64,000 bases of DNA from Crenobacter oryzisoli (GCF_030385785.1 NZ_JAUEDK010000018.1:1-64000), one strand, 5' to 3'. Numbered from the stretch's first letter, positions 1 to 8,770 are shown. The notes: generated from the letters alone by a model not told the origin. A program made the numbers and translations.

Positions 1-472
1 ACTGCGGATAGCTGGCGGCTACGCCGGAGGCATAAGCCTGTGCTCCGAAGTGCTGACGATTCTCTGGGGTATCCGAGGTACGCAGCGTACTGCCATCAAT
101 CGCGTAGCGGGCCAATCCGCGCCAGCTTCTTCCCTGCTGATGCCGCTCATCCCAAACCAGCGCGCTGAGCCCGAAGAGTTGGGCCAACGGTTCCTCGCCG
201 AGGCGCTGCCGCGCCTGGGTCAAGGCGCTCTTGGCAATCTCTGGATTGACCGCGTCAGGCAGCACCAGATCGAGATGAGCGACGACCTCCGGGATGGGCT
301 GATGCCGGTACATAGCCAACGCAATGACCAGCCAGACGACCTGTTCGGCCGGCAATCTACGTCGGCGCACGCTGGCTTTGCCGGTCACTGCAAGCGCGTG
401 GGCGATCCATGCCGGGTCAATTTGCTGAGAAAGTGCAGAGAAATCAGGGTGTTTATGAGCCTTGCTTACCAT
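1..472 (-). CDS. IS4-family transposase, N-terminal part (runs off the window)
   Basis: An open frame reads leftward from an ATG at 472 to base 1 without a stop. It begins MVSKAHKHPDFSALSQQIDP and contains RRRRLPAEQVVWLVIALAMY, the pattern of the IS4-family N-terminal transposase domain. The sequence continues with KSALTQARQRLGEEPLAQLF and YAIDGSTLRTSDTPENR; the latter contains the first catalytic Asp of the DDE domain in its usual DG context. The remaining DDE residues lie beyond the window, so intactness cannot be judged. It sits just inside an IS4-like terminal repeat at 532-564, which supports its identity. Confidence 0.85.
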   Translation of the reverse strand, partial: MVSKAHKHPDFSALSQQIDPAWIAHALAVTGKASVRRRRLPAEQVVWLVIALAMYRHQPIPEVVAHLDLVLPDAVNPEIAKSALTQARQRLGEEPLAQLFGLSALVWDERHQQGRSWRGLARYAIDGSTLRTSDTPENRQHFGAQAYASGVAASYPQ

Positions 473-531
473 CTTGACCAACGTGAGGGAGTCAACCTGG
501 CCGGAATATGAGCAAGATTCGCACCATGAAA

Positions 532-563
532 AATGCCGTTCACTTGCTTAAGTGAACGGCATT
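532..563. repeat. Perfect 14-bp inverted repeat at the IS4-type end
   Basis: AATGCCGTTCACTT (532-545), loop GCTT, AAGTGAACGGCATT (550-563). The terminal repeat of the IS is itself palindromic, so the end of the element can fold into a long hairpin. This could also block transcription entering the element. Confidence 0.8.
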
Positions 564-608
564 ACCCCGTTTGGGGCGCTTTGTGTTTGGACGGGTAGCG
601 GCTGGCTG

Positions 609-1709
609 TTACAGGGTCGGATAGTCTGTATAGCCCTTCGCGCCGCCACCGTAGAAGGTGTCCGGGTCCGGAGTGTTCAGCTCAGCGTCGTTGGTCAGGC
701 GTTTCACCAGGTCCGGGTTGGCGATGTAGGTGCGGCCGAAGGCGGCAGCATCGATCAGTCCGGCGGCGATCAGGCCCTCGGCCTTGATGCCGGTATAGCC
801 GCCCGCCGCGACGATCACGCCCGGGAAGCGGGCGCGCAGCGCTTGGCGGAACTCGGTGCTGTACGCCGGGCCGCCGGCCCAGTCTGGTTCGGACACGTGG
901 AGGAAGGCGATGCCGCGTTTGGCGATTTCGTCGACCAGATAGTAGGCGGTCTCTTCCTGGCCGACGTCGGACAGGCCGTTGAACACGCCCAGCGGCGAGA
1001 TGCGGATGCCGACGTGATCGGCGTCCCACTCGGCGATCACCGCGTCGAGCACTTCCAGCGTCAGACGAGCGCGGTTCTCGACACTGCCGCCGTACTGGTC
1101 GGTGCGCAGGTTCGCTTCTGGCGACAGAAACTGATTGAGCAGGTAGCCGTGGGCTGCATGGATCTCGACGAAGTCAAAGCCGGCACGGCGGGCGTTGTCA
1201 GTGGCGCGGCGGTAGTCCTCGATCAGGTCGTCCAGCTCCGACAGCTCCAGCGCGCGCGGGGTCGAGGTCGGTTCGCGCACCAGCTCGCCCTGTTCGTTGC
1301 GGATGGTGGTACGGGTGTCGGCGGCAATCGCCGACGGCGCTTCCGGCGCCTGGCCGTCCGGCTGCAGGCTGGTGTGCGAGATGCGGCCGACGTGCCACAA
1401 CTGCAGCGCGATGCGGCCACCGTTGGCGTGCACCGCATCGGTGACCACCTTCCAGGCCTGCACCTGTTCCTCACTGTAGATGCCTGGGGCGCCGGCGTAG
1501 CCCTTGCCCTGCGGCGAGATCTGCGTCGCCTCGGCGATGATCAGGCCGGCGCTGGCGCGCTGCGCATAGTATTCGGCCATCAGCGGCACGGTGGGCACGT
1601 CGCCCGGCTCGATGCTGCGCAGTCGGGTCAGCGGCGCCATCAGCACGCGGTTGGGCAGCGTCACGGTGCCCACGTTGAGTGGGGAGAGCAGTTTATCCAG
1701 CGCCATCAT
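609..1709 (-). CDS. nemA: NemA-like alkene (ene) reductase, Old Yellow Enzyme family
   Basis: The 366-residue protein has the length of single-domain Old Yellow Enzyme reductases, which use FMN and NAD(P)H to reduce activated C=C bonds, N-ethylmaleimide, quinones and nitro compounds. Visible features are [20 protein letters not shown] at the start of the TIM barrel, [11 protein letters not shown], the substrate-binding [14 protein letters not shown] motif, a [10 protein letters not shown] segment, and the late FMN phosphate-binding glycines in VAAGGY and [14 protein letters not shown]. The start has a good ribosome site (AAGGAAG). A TetR-family regulator lies directly upstream on the same strand, 90 bp away, with palindromic operators before both genes, as in nemRA of enterobacteria. 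XenA/XenB-type substrate preferences cannot be separated from sequence alone. Confidence 0.88.
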   Translation of the reverse strand: MMALDKLLSPLNVGTVTLPNRVLMAPLTRLRSIEPGDVPTVPLMAEYYAQRASAGLIIAEATQISPQGKGYAGAPGIYSEEQVQAWKVVTDAVHANGGRIALQLWHVGRISHTSLQPDGQAPEAPSAIAADTRTTIRNEQGELVREPTSTPRALELSELDDLIEDYRRATDNARRAGFDFVEIHAAHGYLLNQFLSPEANLRTDQYGGSVENRARLTLEVLDAVIAEWDADHVGIRISPLGVFNGLSDVGQEETAYYLVDEIAKRGIAFLHVSEPDWAGGPAYSTEFRQALRARFPGVIVAAGGYTGIKAEGLIAAGLIDAAAFGRTYIANPDLVKRLTNDAELNTPDPDTFYGGGAKGYTDYPTL

Positions 1710-1722
1710 GCTTCCTTTCGAA

Positions 1723-1739
1723 TAGACCGGTCGTCTCTA
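1723..1739. promoter_or_regulatory. Putative NemR-type operator upstream of nemA
   Basis: TAGACCGGTCGTCTCTA is an imperfect dyad that shares its TAGACC half-site with the more perfect palindrome upstream of the regulator (2411-2426). It lies 14 bp upstream of the nemA start codon. Binding by the adjacent TetR protein is inference. Confidence 0.6.
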
Positions 1740-1799
1740 AAAATGCGTCGATAAAAGCCCGTGCGGACACGGGCGGTCAGGTAAGGGATTGCCCCCGGA

Positions 1800-2396
1800 T
1801 TACAGAGCCGGCAGGCGTTGTTCAGTATCGGCACGCGCCGCTTCCAGCGGCGCCAGGGTTCGGCCGACCTTGGCGCGCAGCGCGGCGCCGAGCCAGGTCG
1901 AGTACAGTGCTTCGGCCAACTTGGCCGGTTCGGCTACCGGTGTCAGCGAGCCGTCGGCCATGCCGGCCTCGATCGCGGCGGCGATGCGGCTGACGATGTG
2001 CGCCATGCCGTTGTCGAGCGCGGCACGCATCGGCTCGGACAGATCGCACACCTCGGCGGCCAGCTTCACTGCCAGGCAGCTGCCGTGGCGCTCGGTGTCA
2101 CAGGCGCTGGTCACCCACTGCTCGAAATAGTCGAGCAGCTTGGTGCGCATCGGGCCGGCTTCATGGTTGAAGCGCGTGTCCATGCGCAGGTCGTACTCGT
2201 CGAAATAGCGGGTCAGCAGTGCCTCGCCGAAGGCTTCCTTCGACTTGAAATAGTGGTAGAACGAGCCCTTCGGGACCCCGGCGGTCGACAGCAGTTCGGC
2301 TAGGCCAAGGGCGGTGAAGCCGCGGCCGAGGATCAGCAGCTCGCCAACGGCGAGGATGTGTTCGCGGGTATCGGGGTGGGTAGCAGGCTTGTTCAT
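1800..2396 (-). CDS. nemR: TetR/AcrR-family repressor, NemR-like
   Basis: This 198-residue protein has an N-terminal TetR helix-turn-helix (residues about 10-55: TREHILAVGELLILGRGF, then LSTAGVPKGSFYHYFKSKEAF). The C-terminal ligand domain carries DTERHGSCLAVKLAAEV, the GC-x-x-x-N-like segment typical of NemR/AcuR relatives that sense electrophiles through cysteine. Two Cys are seen near that segment (SACDTERHGSC) and a third in EVCDL. It lies upstream of the ene-reductase and has a perfect dyad operator 15 bp before its own start codon, so negative autoregulation and control of nemA are likely. Confidence 0.82.
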   Translation of the reverse strand: MNKPATHPDTREHILAVGELLILGRGFTALGLAELLSTAGVPKGSFYHYFKSKEAFGEALLTRYFDEYDLRMDTRFNHEAGPMRTKLLDYFEQWVTSACDTERHGSCLAVKLAAEVCDLSEPMRAALDNGMAHIVSRIAAAIEAGMADGSLTPVAEPAKLAEALYSTWLGAALRAKVGRTLAPLEAARADTEQRLPAL

Positions 2397-2410
2397 GGTC
2401 AGAATAGTAA

Positions 2411-2426
2411 TAGACCAGTCGGTCTA
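2411..2426. promoter_or_regulatory. Palindromic operator upstream of the TetR gene
   Basis: TAGACC-AGTC-GGTCTA is a perfect 6-bp inverted repeat with a 4-bp spacer. The half-site recurs upstream of the ene-reductase gene, and it resembles the known NemR box (TAGACC...GTCTA). Confidence 0.7.
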
Positions 2427-2783
2427 GCGCAAGAAGTCAATGAATAACCACAAGAATAACATGACTATTCCCTGGCACGGCCCTGGCCGGCGGTGCGCTC
2501 GGCGGCCTGTCCCCGCGCACCTGGTTGCTCGCCAGCTGCAGCTGGCAACATCGATCCTGCCGTTGTGACCTCTCCACCTTTGCTAGGGGGCGTAGTGTCG
2601 ACCGTCCGTCGGCAGGCCGCCGTCAGTGTCCGTTCAAGGCTGCCGAAACAAGGTACTTCAAGGGAGCCGCATGGCTGCCTGGCCGGCAGTGCAATGGGCA
2701 GGTGGCGTCTTAATCGCGGGGCATGCAGTTTGCAAGTGGGCCGGTGTGATGCCCATTGCCTGTCATGACGCATGCGCGCGCGG
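2427..2783. other. Intergenic region between nemR and fumarase, no gene seen
   Basis: Open frames here (for example 2465-2947 on the minus strand) give low-complexity Arg/Ser/Pro-rich peptides with no recognisable family and no ribosome site, so they are taken as chance frames. No RNA gene or repeat was recognised. Confidence 0.5.
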
Positions 2784-2812
2784 TGACGCCCGATCGTCAC
2801 CCGGTTTACAAT
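2784..2812 (+). promoter_or_regulatory. Candidate sigma-70 promoter for fumarase
   Basis: A TACAAT -10 box (2807-2812) lies 17-18 bp downstream of TGACGC or GTGACG (from 2783/2784). It is about 87 bp upstream of the fumarase start codon, which is preceded by AAGGAAG. Confidence 0.4.
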
Positions 2813-2898
2813 GTCGCCACAAGCGCCGCACAGAGCGCACCGTATCCACGCCGATACCACCCGGAAAGACCCCTCAGAGAACCCAAGGAAGACCATAG

Positions 2899-4425
2899 AT
2901 GAGCACCATCCGTCAGGAAGACTTCGTCCAGAGCATCGCCGATGCATTCCAGTACATCAGCTACTACCACCCGGTGGACTACATCAAGGCGCTGAGCGAA
3001 GCGTATGAGAAGGAAGAAAGCCCGGCGGCCAAGGACGCCATGGCGCAGATCCTGATCAACAGCCGCATGTGCGCCGAAGGCCACCGTCCGATCTGCCAGG
3101 ATACCGGCATCGCCGTGGTGTTCCTGAAGGTCGGCATGAACGTGCGCTGGGACGCCACCCTGTCGGTGCAGGACATGGTCAACGAGGGGGTGCGCCGCGC
3201 GTACAACCACCCGGACAACAAGCTGCGCGCCTCGGTGCTGCTCGATCCGGCCGGCAAGCGTCAGAACTCCAAGGACAACACCCCGGCCGTGGTGCACTAC
3301 GAGATCGTGCCGGGCGACGAGGTGGAAGTGATCTGCGCGGCCAAGGGCGGCGGCTCTGAGAACAAGTCGAAGATGGTGATGCTCAACCCGTCGGACAGCA
3401 TCGTTGACTGGGTGCTGAAGACCGTGCCGACCATGGGCGCCGGCTGGTGTCCGCCGGGCATCCTCGGCATCGGTATCGGCGGCACGCCGGAGAAGGCGAT
3501 GCTGCTGGCCAAGGAATCGCTGATGGCACCGGCCGACATTCACCTGGTGCGCGAGAAGAAGGCACGCGGTGAGACGCTGACCCGCGCCGAAGAGCTGCGC
3601 CTGGAGCTGATCGAGAAGGTCAACGCGCTGGGCATCGGCGCTCAGGGCTTGGGCGGCCTGACCACCGTGCTCGACGTGAAGGTGCTCGACTACCCGACCC
3701 ACGCGGCCAGCCTGCCGGTGGCAATGATCCCGAACTGCGCGGCCACCCGCCACGTGCACTTCCACCTCGACGGCAACGGCCCGGTCAAGCTGACCCCGCC
3801 GAGCCTAGACGACTGGCCGAAGATCACCTATGACAGCTCCAAGGGCAAGCGCGTCAATCTCGACGCGATCACCCCGGAAGAAGTCGCCAGCTGGCAGCCG
3901 GGCGACGTGCTGCTGCTCAACGGCAAGATCCTCACCGGCCGCGACGCCGCGCACAAGCGCATGATCGACATGCTGAACAAGGGCGAGAAGCTGCCGGTTG
4001 ACTTCACCAACCGCTTCATCTACTACGTCGGCCCGGTCGACCCGGTCGGTGACGAAGTGGTTGGCCCGGCCGGCCCGACCACTGCGACCCGCATGGACAA
4101 GTTCACCCGCCAGATGCTCGAGCAGACCGGTCTGCTCGGCATGATCGGCAAGGCCGAGCGCGGCCCGGTGGCGATCGACGCAATCCGCGACAACAAGGCG
4201 GTGTACCTGATGGCAGTGGGCGGTTCGGCCTACCTGGTGTCCAAGGCGATCAAGGCATCCAAGGTGGTCGCGTTCGAGGACCTGGGCATGGAAGCGATCT
4301 ACGAGTTCGACGTGCAGGACATGCCGGTGACGGTGGCGGTCGACTCCTGTGGCGTGTCGGTGCACAACACCGGCCCGGCCGAATGGCGCGATCGCATCGC
4401 CAAGATCACCATCAACGTGGCCTGA
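2899..4425 (+). CDS. fumA: Fumarate hydratase, class I (iron-sulfur)
   Basis: Class I fumarase interconverts fumarate and malate in the TCA cycle using an oxygen-sensitive [4Fe-4S] cluster. The 508-residue length fits the single-chain form (alpha and beta parts fused). The N-terminal part shows CQDTGIAVVF, GAGWCPPGILGIGIGG and NCAATRHVHFHLDG; the C-terminal part shows GPTTATRMD, MIGKAERGP and DSCGVSVHNTGP. Three Cys in these contexts are the expected cluster ligands. It is monocistronic, with a terminator 28 bp downstream. The symbol fumA is used in the generic class I sense. Confidence 0.95.
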   Translation: MSTIRQEDFVQSIADAFQYISYYHPVDYIKALSEAYEKEESPAAKDAMAQILINSRMCAEGHRPICQDTGIAVVFLKVGMNVRWDATLSVQDMVNEGVRRAYNHPDNKLRASVLLDPAGKRQNSKDNTPAVVHYEIVPGDEVEVICAAKGGGSENKSKMVMLNPSDSIVDWVLKTVPTMGAGWCPPGILGIGIGGTPEKAMLLAKESLMAPADIHLVREKKARGETLTRAEELRLELIEKVNALGIGAQGLGGLTTVLDVKVLDYPTHAASLPVAMIPNCAATRHVHFHLDGNGPVKLTPPSLDDWPKITYDSSKGKRVNLDAITPEEVASWQPGDVLLLNGKILTGRDAAHKRMIDMLNKGEKLPVDFTNRFIYYVGPVDPVGDEVVGPAGPTTATRMDKFTRQMLEQTGLLGMIGKAERGPVAIDAIRDNKAVYLMAVGGSAYLVSKAIKASKVVAFEDLGMEAIYEFDVQDMPVTVAVDSCGVSVHNTGPAEWRDRIAKITINVA

Positions 4426-4452
4426 TCGTCAGCCAAACGGTCCGCCGATGGC

Positions 4453-4487
4453 AAAAAGCCGGTCTCATTGAGAAGGCCGGCTTTTTT
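4453..4487 (+). terminator. Rho-independent terminator after fumarase
   Basis: AAAAAGCCGG, a short loop, then CCGGCTTTTTT. The stem is GC-rich and is followed by six T. Confidence 0.8.
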
Positions 4488-4610
4488 CATGGGCACGGCG
4501 CAGAGCCGGTCTGGCATCGGGGTGCCCGTGCCGCCTGTCGCCAGGCTGATTTACAGCGACGGTCCCGGCCAGTATAAAGGGCGCATTTCCATTTACTCTT
4601 GTCATCCGCC

Positions 4611-4811
4611 ATGCGCTCAATCTATGAAATTGCCGCCGACCTGTTCCTGTACAGCCCCGAGGGCAAAAGCTCCGGCATGAACCGCGAGCAGGTGATCGCA
4701 ATGCTGCGCGCCCGCTGGCCGGACGAGGCCGAATTCCGAGCCTACATGGACAAGCAGACCCGCCAGGCTGCGAGCGAGAAACAGCAGCTCGCGCCGAAGA
4801 AGCTTCACTGA
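4611..4811 (+). CDS. Small conserved-looking protein of unknown function (66 aa)
   Basis: The predicted peptide begins MRSIYEIAADLFLYSPEGKS and contains MNREQVIAMLRARWPDEAEF followed by a charged helical tail. It has no signal peptide or membrane segment. The amphipathic composition and biased codon use look like a real short gene. It lies between two terminators, so it would be a single-gene unit. I do not recognise a family. An in-frame TTG 12 bases upstream (4599) is a possible alternative start. Confidence 0.6.
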   Translation: MRSIYEIAADLFLYSPEGKSSGMNREQVIAMLRARWPDEAEFRAYMDKQTRQAASEKQQLAPKKLH

Positions 4812-4823
4812 GTACTACATCCA

Positions 4824-4852
4824 GACAGGCCAGCCCATGTGGCTGGCCTGTC
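4824..4852. terminator. Bidirectional hairpin between convergent genes
   Basis: GACAGGCCAGCC, CATGT loop, GGCTGGCCTGTC: a perfect 12-bp stem between the 66-aa gene and the convergent DUF937-OmpA gene. The T tract is weak. Confidence 0.65.
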
Positions 4853-4871
4853 GTCGTTTCAGGAATGAGGA

Positions 4872-6125
4872 TTACTGCGCCGGGGTGATCTCAACGCGGC
4901 GCGCCTCCTTGTCGTTGCCAGCGCCGGTGACGCTCTGTGGCGGCTTCATATGGATCTTGTCGTCGGCAAGGCCCGCCGCCAACAGGGCGTCCTTCACCGC
5001 CAGCGCGCGCTTCTTGGCCAGCTCCTCGTTGGCGTGCAGATCGCCGGTCTTGTCGGTGTAGCCGGTCACATCGACGCCGCCCCCCGCAGACTTGGCCGCG
5101 TCGACCGCCGACTTGATCGCCTGCTGCCCGTCGGCATCGATATCGGCTTGGCCGGTGGCGAAGTAGACCTTGGCCGGCCCGGCGGTGCTGCTAGCGGGGG
5201 CCGAGTCAGTGCTCGCCATCGGTGCCGACGCGGTGCCGGCGGGCGCGCTGGCCGCTGTCGCCGCGCTGCTGCCGGCCGAGGCGGTCTCGTCTACCGTCGG
5301 CGTCGCTTTTTCTGCCGTGGGTTTCGTGTTCAGGAGCGGAAACGCGGCTAGTGCTACCAAGATGAGCAGGAGCCACGGCCACCAGCGGCGCGGCTTGCTG
5401 CTTGCCTCGGCGACGACCGTGCTCACCGGCTCCGACACCTTTGCGGCCACCGCCTTGGCCCTTGCCTCCGCGTCTTGTGCCGCTTCGCTGAACTTGCCGG
5501 TCAGGCTACCGAGAAACGCCGTCGCGCTGCCAAAGCCGAGCATACTGGTCAACTGCGGGTTTAGCGCGCCAAGCAGCGTGTCGTGTTGCTCGCTCAGCAG
5601 CCGTGAGAGCCCACCGGCGTCGAGCTTGTTCTCACCGACTACCTTCTTGACCACGGAAAAGATCGCCGGCGTGACCAGTGTCAGCAGGCCACCGGACACC
5701 TCGCGGCTGATGTCGCCTCCCGAGGCCAGTGTGATCTGTTCTCCAGCATGGCCTGACACCGCATGACCGATGCCGCTGACCGACGAGACGGCGTCAGTGA
5801 GCGCGTCGATCTTGTCGCCGAACAGTTGGTTCAGCAGGCCATGACCGATCTGTTGCAGTTCGTCGCGGCTTTCCGGCGTAGCCAGTTGTTTGCCGAACTG
5901 TTCGGGCAGATGGATATCGGTCGGGACGCTGTCTAGCGCGGAGAGCAGGCCTTGAGCGCCTTCGGGCGTCGCGCCTTCCTGGGCAATGCCACCCAGTACT
6001 GCTGGCACCAGGGTCGAGATGCCCTTGCCGATCTTGCCGACGTCTTCGCCAAACAGGGAACTCACCAGCTGGACGAAATCGTCGCCAAGCGCACCGCTTG
6101 TCAACTCAAGCAGATTGATGCTCAT
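4872..6125 (-). CDS. DUF937 / OmpA-C domain membrane protein
   Basis: The 417-residue protein begins without a signal peptide. Residues about 1-220 form an alanine/leucine-rich helical DUF937-type domain (LLELTSGALGDDFVQLVSSL, LVPAVLGGIAQEG). A single membrane segment follows (RRWWPWLLLILVALAAFPLL, about 245-265), then an Ala/Ser/Pro-rich linker, then a C-terminal OmpA/MotB peptidoglycan-binding domain (VYFATGQADIDADG, VDVTGYTDKTG, KKRALAVKDALLAAGL). This suggests a cytoplasmic N-terminus, an inner-membrane anchor and a periplasmic peptidoglycan-binding end. The cellular role is unknown. It is transcribed alone. Confidence 0.8.
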   Translation of the reverse strand: MSINLLELTSGALGDDFVQLVSSLFGEDVGKIGKGISTLVPAVLGGIAQEGATPEGAQGLLSALDSVPTDIHLPEQFGKQLATPESRDELQQIGHGLLNQLFGDKIDALTDAVSSVSGIGHAVSGHAGEQITLASGGDISREVSGGLLTLVTPAIFSVVKKVVGENKLDAGGLSRLLSEQHDTLLGALNPQLTSMLGFGSATAFLGSLTGKFSEAAQDAEARAKAVAAKVSEPVSTVVAEASSKPRRWWPWLLLILVALAAFPLLNTKPTAEKATPTVDETASAGSSAATAASAPAGTASAPMASTDSAPASSTAGPAKVYFATGQADIDADGQQAIKSAVDAAKSAGGGVDVTGYTDKTGDLHANEELAKKRALAVKDALLAAGLADDKIHMKPPQSVTGAGNDKEARRVEITPAQ

Positions 6126-6387
6126 CCTTTTCCTCCGTGCCCATTACCAGGCCAGCGCCGTCCGTAAAAAGATCGTGAACAGGCTCTTAATAACCGCTAT
6201 CAGGCTGTGGCCTGCTCAGGCGCAGTATAGGCATTGTTTCTCTATTTATTGTTTTTGCATCGGGCGCCGGCCGGTCGCAAAGGGGCATGGGGCAAGGAAA
6301 GCGCCGAAAATCTGCCGTGATGGCTGGAATGCCATATGCGTAAAAAACGCGCTACGATGGTGTGATAGTCAAGGTCGAAGAGCAATC
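6126..6387. other. Upstream region of the DUF937-OmpA gene, no gene seen
   Basis: Moderately AT-rich sequence between divergent units. It presumably holds the promoter of the leftward gene. No confident promoter, RNA or repeat was identified. Confidence 0.4.
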
Positions 6388-6495
6388 ATGAGCCAGTCCA
6401 TCGAGCTGGCCGCACCGTTCGAAGCCGAGCGGGTCGCCACAGTGCTGCGACAAGCGGCCGACTGGCTGATTGCGTCGGGTCGGGGCCATCTATCT
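6388..6495 (+). pseudogene. Possible truncated GNAT acetyltransferase N-terminus
   Basis: From the ATG at 6388 the frame reads MSQSIELAAPFEAERVATVL then RQAADWLIASGRGHL. This resembles the first helix of GNAT acetyltransferases (typically an AAEWL.A.G pattern). After about 36 residues the frame continues into Arg/Cys/Pro-rich sequence that looks non-coding. I read it as a gene remnant; it could instead be a chance frame. Confidence 0.35.
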
Positions 6496-6620
6496 AGAGC
6501 GTTAAGACCCCGCCCAGTTAAGAGGGCATTCTGCGGCGCAAGAAAAGGGGGCGAGAGACGGGTAGCGTGCCGGGGCCGAATCCTTCACCATGGCGTGTTG
6601 CCACATGCCGTTTCATCGCG

Positions 6621-7238
6621 ATGCCTATTGCCTCCCGCTCCCAGTTGTCCAAGGACGTCATCCAATCCATGCCGCCCTATCCGGGCTTGCCGCTTGCCGC
6701 CGTGCACGTGGTCAGCGATGCGGTCATGCTCGCCAGCGCCTGCCGGGCTCTGAGCGCCGCCGGCACCATCGGCTTCGATACCGAGTCGCGTCCCACCTTC
6801 CGCAAGGGGGAGGAGTCGACCGGCCCCCATCTGATCCAGTTCGCCAGCCATGAGCGCGCCTGGCTGATCCCGGTGGCACTGCTGAGTGACGTTGCGCCGT
6901 TGAAGGCGCTGCTCGAATCACCGGCCATCGCCAAGGTGGGCTTCGATCTGAAATCGGACACCCGCCGCTTGCGAGACAAGCTCGGCATCGAGTGCGCTGG
7001 CCTCGTCGACGTCGGGGACCTGTGTCGCGAGGAAGACGAACGCCACACTGTCGGGGCGGTCCAGGCGGTGGCACGGGTGTTCGGTCAACATTTCCGCAAG
7101 TCGAAACGGGTGTCGACCTCCAATTGGGGCTGCACCGTGCTGACCGATGCGCAGCAGCTCTATGCCGCTAACGACGCCCATGTCGCACTGCAAGTCTACT
7201 TGGCGTTGCAACACGCCGGTCGGCTCCCGCTACGTTAA
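6621..7238 (+). CDS. RNase D-like 3'-5' exonuclease (DEDD family)
   Basis: A 205-residue protein with the DnaQ/RNase D exonuclease fold. GFDTES supplies the first Asp and Glu, VGFDLKSDTRRL the second Asp, and YAANDAHVALQVYLAL the YxxxD-like motif III. It ends with the exonuclease domain and lacks an HRDC domain, so it is shorter than RNase D. Proteins of this type have been linked to RNA or short-oligonucleotide processing, but the substrate cannot be told from sequence. The ATG at 6621 gives a start just before the conserved domain; an upstream in-frame start (6567) adds residues that look unnatural. Confidence 0.75.
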   Translation: MPIASRSQLSKDVIQSMPPYPGLPLAAVHVVSDAVMLASACRALSAAGTIGFDTESRPTFRKGEESTGPHLIQFASHERAWLIPVALLSDVAPLKALLESPAIAKVGFDLKSDTRRLRDKLGIECAGLVDVGDLCREEDERHTVGAVQAVARVFGQHFRKSKRVSTSNWGCTVLTDAQQLYAANDAHVALQVYLALQHAGRLPLR

Positions 7239-7729
7239 GAGTCGCCAGGCCGCCGCCCTGCGATGGTGTTCCGGCCTCGCCACAACGCTTGTGATTGAGT
7301 GCAAGCGCGATTGGCGAGTTTGAAGCCGGACTGTAGCGTTCCTTCAAGCCCTTTATGTTGCCTTTCCACGACGGTTCCCATCTGGTGTTGGTTATGTGCA
7401 TCAATGCCGGAAATTGGCAAATAGGCCGATGGATGCCTCGATTGCCACTATAGCTGGTGCCAACCGCTTAACAGGGGTGAGCATGTGCATGAATCCATTT
7501 CAATGGTATTGCATATGTCTCAGCCGGATCTTCTTGAATAGTGCAAAAAACATTCTTAGACCGAAATGGTGTCTTGGTCATAGATGCCACAGTTGAGCCC
7601 CGCCGCTGCTGGGGTTGCCGCCGGCTGTGGGTGTCGGGACACAACACAAGATCCTGCCCACCCTGACGTGGCCTGGTTGCAGCACGGCTGGTAGCGAGCG
7701 GGCCACGGTTTCGACATAGGGAGTGAATC
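7239..7729. other. Intergenic region before the OmpA gene, no gene recognised
   Basis: Short frames on both strands (for example 7235-7420 minus) give no recognisable family. The sequence is less GC-rich than its surroundings around 7380-7590. It probably contains the promoter of the outer membrane protein gene. No repeat was identified. Confidence 0.4.
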
Positions 7730-8770
7730 ATGCAAAAGCGCATCAAGATTGCATTGCTACTGGCAGGGCTGGCGAGCGTGCCGGCAGCGATGGCGGCGTC
7801 GACCGACGAGCCGTGGTATGTCGGCGGTAAGGTGGGCTGGTCGAATTGGAGCAACCAGCGCTATAGCGACGCCATCCAGAATCCGTACGACGTGAACAAG
7901 GACACGGTGGGCGGTGGCGTGTTCCTCGGCTACCAGATCAACCAGTGGCTGGGCATCGAGGGTGGTTACGACTACTTCGACAAGCTCAAGTACAGCGCCA
8001 CCAACCTGGCGGAGCGCCAGGACTTCAAAGGGGAGGGCATCCAGCTCACCGCCAAGCTCGGCATGCCGATTGCAGAGGGCCTCGATCTCTACACCCGCCT
8101 GGGCGGCATGGGCACGCGTGGCAAGGGTCTCGGCGAATCCAAGGACGTGTTTTCGCCGCTGGCGGCGCTGGGCCTGGAGTACCAGTTCAACCGCAACTGG
8201 GCGACTCGCTTCGAATACCAGTGGACCGGCAACCTCGGCGACAAGGACAAGGTGGGGCTGAAGACCGACAACAACCTGGTCAGCGTGGGCCTGCTCTACA
8301 AGTTCGGCGGCGCGCCGGCGCCAGTGCCGGTCGCCGCACCGGCGCCGACCCCTGCGCCGGCACCGGCCGCAGTGGCCCCGCACGAGTACAACCTGAGCTC
8401 CGATGTGCTGTTCGACTTCAACAAGGCAACGCTGAAGCCGAGCGGGCAGACCGCACTGGCTGAGCTGATGCATCAGCTGCAGGCCGAAACGTCGAGGGAG
8501 GCGAACATCACCGTGGTCGGCCATGCCGACCGGCTCGGTTCCGAGAAGTACAATCTCGGCCTGTCCCGACGCCGTGCCCAGACCGTGGCGAACTACCTGA
8601 TCGGCCACGGTATCCCAGCCAACCAAGTCAGCGTTGAAGGCGTCGGCGAGTCTGAGCCGGTCACCGGCAGCCAGTGCGACGGTATCAAGAAGCGCGCGCA
8701 GCTCATCAATTGCCTGGCTCCGGATCGTCGCGTGGTGGTGAAGGTGAGCGGGCAACCGAAGCCGCAGTAA
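7730..8770 (+). CDS. ompA: OmpA-family outer membrane protein
   Basis: A 346-residue precursor with a signal peptide (MQKRIKIALLLAGLASVPAA, cleavage after about residue 22). An eight-stranded beta-barrel domain follows (WYVGGKVGWSNWSNQRYSDA, GIEGGYDYFDKLKY, NRNWATRFEYQWTGNLG, LVSVGLLYKFGG). After a Pro/Ala linker comes the OmpA-C peptidoglycan-binding domain (SSDVLFDFNKATLKPSGQ, VVGHADRLGSEKYNLGLSRR). The protein anchors the outer membrane to peptidoglycan. A ribosome site (AGGGAG) precedes the ATG. Single-gene unit. Confidence 0.92.
   Translation: MQKRIKIALLLAGLASVPAAMAASTDEPWYVGGKVGWSNWSNQRYSDAIQNPYDVNKDTVGGGVFLGYQINQWLGIEGGYDYFDKLKYSATNLAERQDFKGEGIQLTAKLGMPIAEGLDLYTRLGGMGTRGKGLGESKDVFSPLAALGLEYQFNRNWATRFEYQWTGNLGDKDKVGLKTDNNLVSVGLLYKFGGAPAPVPVAAPAPTPAPAPAAVAPHEYNLSSDVLFDFNKATLKPSGQTALAELMHQLQAETSREANITVVGHADRLGSEKYNLGLSRRRAQTVANYLIGHGIPANQVSVEGVGESEPVTGSQCDGIKKRAQLINCLAPDRRVVVKVSGQPKPQ

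Larger units (their letters stand above)
1..564 (-). mobile_element. IS4-family insertion sequence, one end
   Basis: Read on the minus strand, the element begins TAATGCCGTTCACTTAAG at base 564, which resembles the terminal repeat of IS4 (TAATGCCGATCAGTTAAG, from memory). The transposase start follows about 90 bp inside. The other end and the target duplication are outside the window. Confidence 0.75.

Noticed and set aside
552-1754. 400-aa plus-strand open frame opposite nemA
   Set aside because: It is the antisense of a well-conserved ene-reductase with Old Yellow Enzyme motifs; its own peptide is His/Arg/Gln-rich with no family.
2465-2947. 160-aa minus-strand frame between nemR and fumarase
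   Set aside because: No ribosome site, Arg/Ser/Pro-rich, and it overlaps the fumarase start and its likely promoter.
2806-3765. 319-aa minus-strand frame over fumarase
   Set aside because: Shadow of the GC-rich fumarase gene; His/Ala/Leu-rich composition typical of antisense frames.
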